Assembly (NCBI GenBank): GCA_028817755.1
Contig: JAPPPA010000045.1
Location: 1 to 17,401, forward strand
DNA: 17,401 nucleotides
Reading direction: 5' to 3'
Origin: Gammaproteobacteria bacterium
Lineage (GTDB): Bacteria; Pseudomonadota; Gammaproteobacteria; JAPPPA01
Part shown: positions 14,017 through 17,401 of the stretch, piece after piece
Layout: each line of letters opens with the position of its first letter
Numbering within the stretch: position 1 is the stretch's first letter
Position numbers and translations under genes: made by a program
Notes under the pieces: generated by a model
Told to the model about the DNA's origin: nothing
Database searches by the model: none
What the model saw: the letters and a program-made list of their open reading frames with translations, nothing else

Positions 14017-15099
14017 ATGGCCGCACACCGCAAAATTATTCACCTAGACATGGACTGCTTTTATGCAGCAGTAGAGGTGCGCGACAACCCGGCCTTAGCG
14101 GGTAAGCCGGTGGCGGTGGGCGCTAGCCCAACCGGGCGTGGCGTGCTGACCACCGCGAATTATGAGGCACGCAAGTTTGGCGTGCGTAGTGCGATGCCAA
14201 CGGCGACGGCGTTACGCCAATGTCCGGATTTGATTTTGGTGCCGGTACAAATGGATAAGTACCGCGCGGCCTCGCAAGCCATTCACAAAATCTTTGCTGA
14301 TTACACCGACAAGATTGAGCCGCTGTCTTTAGACGAGGCTTTTCTAGACGTAAGCGACTGCGAGCAATGCGGCGGCAGTGCCACGCTGATTGCCGAAGAA
14401 ATCCGCCAACGTATTTACGACGATCAGCAACTCACCGCATCGGCCGGTATCTCTGTAAACAAATTTATCGCCAAAGTTGCTTCAGACTGGAACAAGCCCA
14501 ACGGCCAAACCGTAATCACGCCGGATCAGGTGGATCAATTTGTGGCTGAGTTGCCGGTGGGGAAAATATTTGGCGTAGGCAAAGTCACCGAAGCAAAAAT
14601 TCATAAACTCGGCGTAAAAACCTGTGGCGATTTACGGCCGTTTTCAGAGCGCGAGTTGGCACAGCAGTTTGGCAGTTTTGGCGAACGCTTATATCGGCTA
14701 TGTCGGGGCATTGATAACCGCCCAGTAAAATCCGACCGCGTACGCAAATCACAAAGTGTAGAGCGGACGTTTTCGCAAGACCGCGCTGACGCCGCTGCGC
14801 TGTTAGAAAAGCTGCCGGATCTGATGGACGACTTAGAGCGCCGCTACCAAAAACAAAAGCAGCGATACGCCATTAACGGCATTTTCGTGAAGATTAAGTT
14901 TCACGACTTTCAAACCACCACCATGGCGCACTCGGGCCGTTACTTTTGGGACAAAGCGTTGCTGAGCCATGAGTTTGCGCAATTGATTGAACAAGCATGG
15001 TTGCGCGGCCAGCGTGCGGTGCGCCTTTTGGGTATTGGTTTTCAGTTTGTGGAGCTAGATACCGCCGCCAAGCAAGGGGACTTATTTACAGATGCCTGA
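14017..15099 (+). CDS. dinB: DNA polymerase IV (Y family) DinB
   Basis: The frame extends upstream to 13954, but that would start inside the bfr terminator hairpin, so I use the ATG at 14017, giving 360 residues (E. coli DinB 351). The protein begins AAHRKIIHLDMDCFYAAVE. The catalytic acidic residues are Asp11 and SLDEAFLD (Asp106, Glu107). Tyr16 occupies the steric-gate position where E. coli has Phe13. The helix-hairpin-helix part (GVGKVTEAKIHKLGVKTCGDL, about 186-206) and the little-finger domain (RKSQSVERTFSQD onward) follow. DinB is an error-prone translesion polymerase that copies past minor-groove lesions. The last bases overlap the start of the small membrane protein gene. I could not find a LexA box, so SOS control is not shown. 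Confidence 0.95.
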   Translation: MAAHRKIIHLDMDCFYAAVEVRDNPALAGKPVAVGASPTGRGVLTTANYEARKFGVRSAMPTATALRQCPDLILVPVQMDKYRAASQAIHKIFADYTDKIEPLSLDEAFLDVSDCEQCGGSATLIAEEIRQRIYDDQQLTASAGISVNKFIAKVASDWNKPNGQTVITPDQVDQFVAELPVGKIFGVGKVTEAKIHKLGVKTCGDLRPFSERELAQQFGSFGERLYRLCRGIDNRPVKSDRVRKSQSVERTFSQDRADAAALLEKLPDLMDDLERRYQKQKQRYAINGIFVKIKFHDFQTTTMAHSGRYFWDKALLSHEFAQLIEQAWLRGQRAVRLLGIGFQFVELDTAAKQGDLFTDA

Positions 15100-15370
15100 C
15101 GTACCTAAAATCGAGTTTTTCGAACGCCGCACCAGCCTATTCGGCGCATTGGGTGCGGCGATGGCGATCTTGATGTTTATCGCCTTAATCGAAGTATTCT
15201 TAAGCAATTGGCGTGGCGACAGCGCTATTTGGATGCAACCGGCCGCTACGCTTTTTAACTGTATTTGCTGGTTGGGTTACGGGTTAGGTATTCGTGATTG
15301 GTTCGTTATTACGCCGCAGATATTTGGCATTGTGCTGTCGGTAGCAACAATAGCGGCGGTGCTCCTGTGA
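15092..15370 (+). CDS. Small three-helix membrane protein, SemiSWEET/MtN3-like
   Basis: The 92-residue protein has three predicted membrane spans (about 17-38, 46-63 and 71-91). The second half, W-x2-YGL followed by Asp and five residues then P-Q (CWLGYGLGIRDWFVITPQ), resembles the W-YG-D-N pattern of TM2-TM3 in bacterial SemiSWEET sugar transporters. The PQ that normally lies in TM1 is absent there, and the usual TM3 Asn is Gln. The assignment to the SWEET/PQ-loop superfamily is therefore plausible but not firm; it may be a divergent transporter half or an unrelated small membrane protein. Its ATG lies inside the last codons of dinB (8-base overlap), so it is translated from the dinB message. 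It converges on the rhomboid gene with only three bases between the stops. Confidence 0.6.
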   Translation: MPDVPKIEFFERRTSLFGALGAAMAILMFIALIEVFLSNWRGDSAIWMQPAATLFNCICWLGYGLGIRDWFVITPQIFGIVLSVATIAAVLL

Positions 15371-15373
15371 ACG

Positions 15374-16051
15374 TTAGTGCTTAACGCCTTGATCGAACAA
15401 TGGAATGCGAGGGTCTCGCATCACCACAATCAAAACCGCGCCAGCGACAAAGCCGCCAATATGCGCCCACCACGCCACACCCGGTTGTCCCAAGCTAAGC
15501 CACTGCAAGCCAAACCAAATACTTAGTGGAAATACCACCGGCAGTTTTAGCGGAATACGCATAAACACCAGCACCCACACTTTTACTTTTGGGTGCAGCA
15601 CCAAATACGCACCCATCACACCGGCAATGGCGCCGCTAGCCCCAATCATCGGCACGGGGCTGTTTGGATCAGCTACGTAATGGGTGGCGGCAGCGGCTAA
15701 ACCGCACAGCGCATAAAACAGTAAAAAGCGCCGGTGGCCCATGCTGTCTTCAATGTTGTCACCAAATACCCACAAGCAAGCCATGTTGCCGAGCAGGTGA
15801 CCCCAACCCGCGTGTAAAAACATATAAGACAACCAGCTAAACCAGCCAGCGCTGTTTTGTTCGCTAGCGGGAATGCCATAGGTCAGGCTCACAGGGCGTA
15901 AACCCCAATGCTCAATATGCGCCAAAAAGGCATCACTACCCGCGCCATACATTAAGACGAAGAGCACAATGTTTAAGCCGATAAGGCTCATCGTTACCCG
16001 TTGGTAGGGAACAATTTTCAGTGGGTTTTCGTCGTGTAACGGCAAGAACAT
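15374..16051 (-). CDS. Rhomboid family intramembrane serine protease
   Basis: I choose the ATG at 16051 because MFLPLHDENP matches the usual rhomboid N-terminus (M-PL-DENP); this gives 225 residues. An in-frame ATG at 16087 would add 12 residues, and the frame is open to 16192, but that extension lies over the glycosylase gene on the other strand. The protein has about six membrane spans. The catalytic pair is Ser139 in GASG and His197 in AHIGGFVAG. The HLLGNMACLWVFGDNIED segment (about 85-102) supplies the conserved oxyanion asparagine region and the post-TM2 acidic motif. Rhomboids cleave transmembrane substrates within the membrane; the target here is unknown. No Shine-Dalgarno is clear. 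It diverges from the uracil-DNA glycosylase gene across 34 bases. Confidence 0.93.
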   Translation of the reverse strand: MFLPLHDENPLKIVPYQRVTMSLIGLNIVLFVLMYGAGSDAFLAHIEHWGLRPVSLTYGIPASEQNSAGWFSWLSYMFLHAGWGHLLGNMACLWVFGDNIEDSMGHRRFLLFYALCGLAAAATHYVADPNSPVPMIGASGAIAGVMGAYLVLHPKVKVWVLVFMRIPLKLPVVFPLSIWFGLQWLSLGQPGVAWWAHIGGFVAGAVLIVVMRDPRIPLFDQGVKH

Positions 16052-16085
16052 GGAAGCAACTACTGCATAGTGAGACACTGTAAGC

Positions 16086-16661
16086 ATGCCATTAAGCCAA
16101 CTGCTAAACGAGATTGAAGGCTGCACATTATGTGCAGGCCAACTGCCGCACGAGCCTCGCCCCGTTGTGCGAGCAGCCGAGTCGGCCCGCATTATGATTA
16201 TTGGCCAGGCACCGGGTAGACGTGTGCACGAAACCGGTATTCCGTGGAATGATCCCAGCGGTAAACGCCTGCGAGAGTGGCTGCAAGTAGACGATGAAAC
16301 CTTCTACGACCCTGAAAAAATTGCCATTATGCCGATGGGCTTTTGCTTTCCCGGCACGGGCAAGTCGGGCGACTTGCCGCCGCGGCCAGAATGTGCGCCA
16401 GCATGGCATCAGCGCCTATGGAATGAACTGCCCAATATTCAACTGACGCTACTCATAGGGCAGTATGCGCAAAATCAGTATTTGCCGAATAAACCCAAAA
16501 CACTGACCGAAACCGTGCAACGTTGGCAAGACTGGGCACCCGAATATTTCGCGCTGCCGCACCCCTCGCCACGCAACCAAATTTGGCTGAAAAAAAATGC
16601 CTGGTTTGGCGAGTCGGTCATACCTGCATTGCGACAACGCGTGCATGATTTACTTACTTAA
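16086..16661 (+). CDS. Uracil-DNA glycosylase family protein (family-4-like, probable 4Fe-4S)
   Basis: This 191-residue protein has both uracil-DNA glycosylase motifs: GQAPGRRVHETGIPWNDPSG (about 40-59) and HPSPRN (about 159-164). Four cysteines at 13, 16, 87 and 103 (C-x2-C-x70-C-x15-C) follow the spacing of the iron-sulfur ligands in family-4 glycosylases, so a 4Fe-4S cluster is likely. The family cuts uracil from DNA to start base excision repair. Motif 1 has Gln41 where classical family-4 enzymes have a catalytic Glu (GEAPG/GEGPG), so activity or specificity may differ. The ATG at 16086 lies in a GCATGC palindrome and lacks a clear Shine-Dalgarno. The next gene follows after 24 bases on the same strand. 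Confidence 0.88.
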   Translation: MPLSQLLNEIEGCTLCAGQLPHEPRPVVRAAESARIMIIGQAPGRRVHETGIPWNDPSGKRLREWLQVDDETFYDPEKIAIMPMGFCFPGTGKSGDLPPRPECAPAWHQRLWNELPNIQLTLLIGQYAQNQYLPNKPKTLTETVQRWQDWAPEYFALPHPSPRNQIWLKKNAWFGESVIPALRQRVHDLLT

Positions 16662-16685
16662 AACAAACCCAATTAGAGAGACAGC

Positions 16686-17401
16686 ATGTCAAAGCAATGG
16701 ATGATCTACGGCGCCTATGGATACAGCGGTGAGCTAACCGCACGTAACGCCAAAGCCCGCGGTTTAACCCCCATTTTGGCCGGTCGCCGAGAAGACAAAG
16801 TAAAACCACTGGCCGACGAGCTTGGTTTTGAATATCGCGTATTCGGTTTAGACGACGTTGCCGAAGTCACGCAGCAGCTAAAAGACATTGACGCTGTTAC
16901 CCACTGCGCAGGCCCGTTTTCAGCCACCGCAGAGCCGATGATGAAAGCCTGCATTCAGGCCAAAACCCATTACGCCGACATCACCGGTGAGATTGAAGTA
17001 TTCGAACTCGCAGCCCAGTTGGGTGGTTTAGCGAAAGCCGCAGGCATTGTGCTTTGCCCTGGCGTTGGTTTCGACGTGATTCCAACCGACTGCGTGGCAG
17101 CTGCATTAAAAGAAGCGATGCCAGATGCCACTGAGTTAACGCTTGGTTTTGACTCGCGCTCAGGCTTCTCGCCCGGCACCGCTAAAACCTCGGTTGAAGG
17201 CATGGCCCAAGGCAATAAAGTCCGTGTAAACGGCAAAATCGAAACCAAACCAATGGGCAAACTCGTCCGTAAAATTGATTTTGGCGACGGCGAAAAAACC
17301 GCCATGTCGATTCCTTTGGGTGACGTGTCTACAGCCTTTCATTCAACCGGCATTCCAAATATCAGCGTCTACATTCCAATGCCGCCGAAGCGCATTAAAC
17401 A
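16686..17401 (+). CDS. Saccharopine dehydrogenase-like NAD(P)-binding oxidoreductase (partial)
   Basis: The frame is open from the ATG at 16686 to the window end (238 codons), so the C-terminus is missing. An AGAGAG ribosome site lies a few bases upstream. The protein begins with a Rossmann strand-turn (MIYGAYGYSGELTA), has an AGR basic pair near 31-33 that could bind NADP phosphate, and continues with HCAGPFSATAEPM near 78-90, HYADITGE near 97-104 and CPGVGFDVIPTDC near 122-134. These are the features of the saccharopine dehydrogenase NADP-binding family (COG3268), which includes trans-acting enoyl reductases rather than true lysine-pathway enzymes. Substrate is unknown. It could be co-transcribed with the glycosylase gene 24 bases upstream. 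Confidence 0.87.
   Translation, partial: MSKQWMIYGAYGYSGELTARNAKARGLTPILAGRREDKVKPLADELGFEYRVFGLDDVAEVTQQLKDIDAVTHCAGPFSATAEPMMKACIQAKTHYADITGEIEVFELAAQLGGLAKAAGIVLCPGVGFDVIPTDCVAAALKEAMPDATELTLGFDSRSGFSPGTAKTSVEGMAQGNKVRVNGKIETKPMGKLVRKIDFGDGEKTAMSIPLGDVSTAFHSTGIPNISVYIPMPPKRIK

Overview
The window looks like chromosome from a mid-GC (roughly low-to-mid 50s %) gammaproteobacterium, probably marine or aquatic. The housekeeping genes (rsuA, rapA, dinB, bfd, bfr, fetAB) read as close relatives of the Escherichia/Pseudomonas versions. I cannot place the genus. There is no rRNA, tRNA, CRISPR, integrase, transposase or phage gene. Genes are densely packed, and the only gaps over about 130 bases are 2602-2740, 9835-9981 and 13247-13442, each with regulatory signals.

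Layout. Bases 1-5982 (+): the biotin-carrier end of an acyl-CoA carboxylase alpha subunit, then rsuA (16S rRNA pseudouridine synthase), a Tat-exported PhoX phosphatase with a strong terminator, rapA (RNA polymerase recycling ATPase) and a coupled DCC-family thiol-disulfide protein. A terminator at about 5981-6014 separates these from a block on the minus strand (6037-11366). Read in its own direction, that block is fetA-fetB (iron export ABC transporter), then phoD followed by a purple-acid-phosphatase-like lipoprotein. Bases 11480-15370 (+): an unusual two-domain glutathione transferase fusion, bfd and bfr (each behind a near-identical Fur box), dinB, and an overlapping small membrane protein that resembles SemiSWEET. 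A rhomboid protease (minus) and a 4Fe-4S-type uracil-DNA glycosylase (plus) then diverge from a 34-bp gap. The window ends inside a saccharopine-dehydrogenase-like oxidoreductase.

Two themes stand out. First, three exported phosphatases of different folds (PhoX, PhoD, purple acid phosphatase) lie within 9 kb. All belong to families reported to use iron, and the same window holds iron export (FetAB) and iron storage and mobilisation (Bfr, Bfd) genes. Second, several genes at the head of transcription units (rsuA, rapA, fetA, bfd, dinB) lack a Shine-Dalgarno and carry a TA-rich, -10-like hexamer six bases before a start codon. Genes with evident leaders or inside operons (phoX, phoD, fetB, bfr) have clear GGAG/AGGG sites. 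This suggests leaderless transcription for part of the gene set. I see no clearly new multi-gene defence or mobile system. The most unusual proteins are the GST fusion and the roughly 300-residue C-terminal extension on the purple acid phosphatase.
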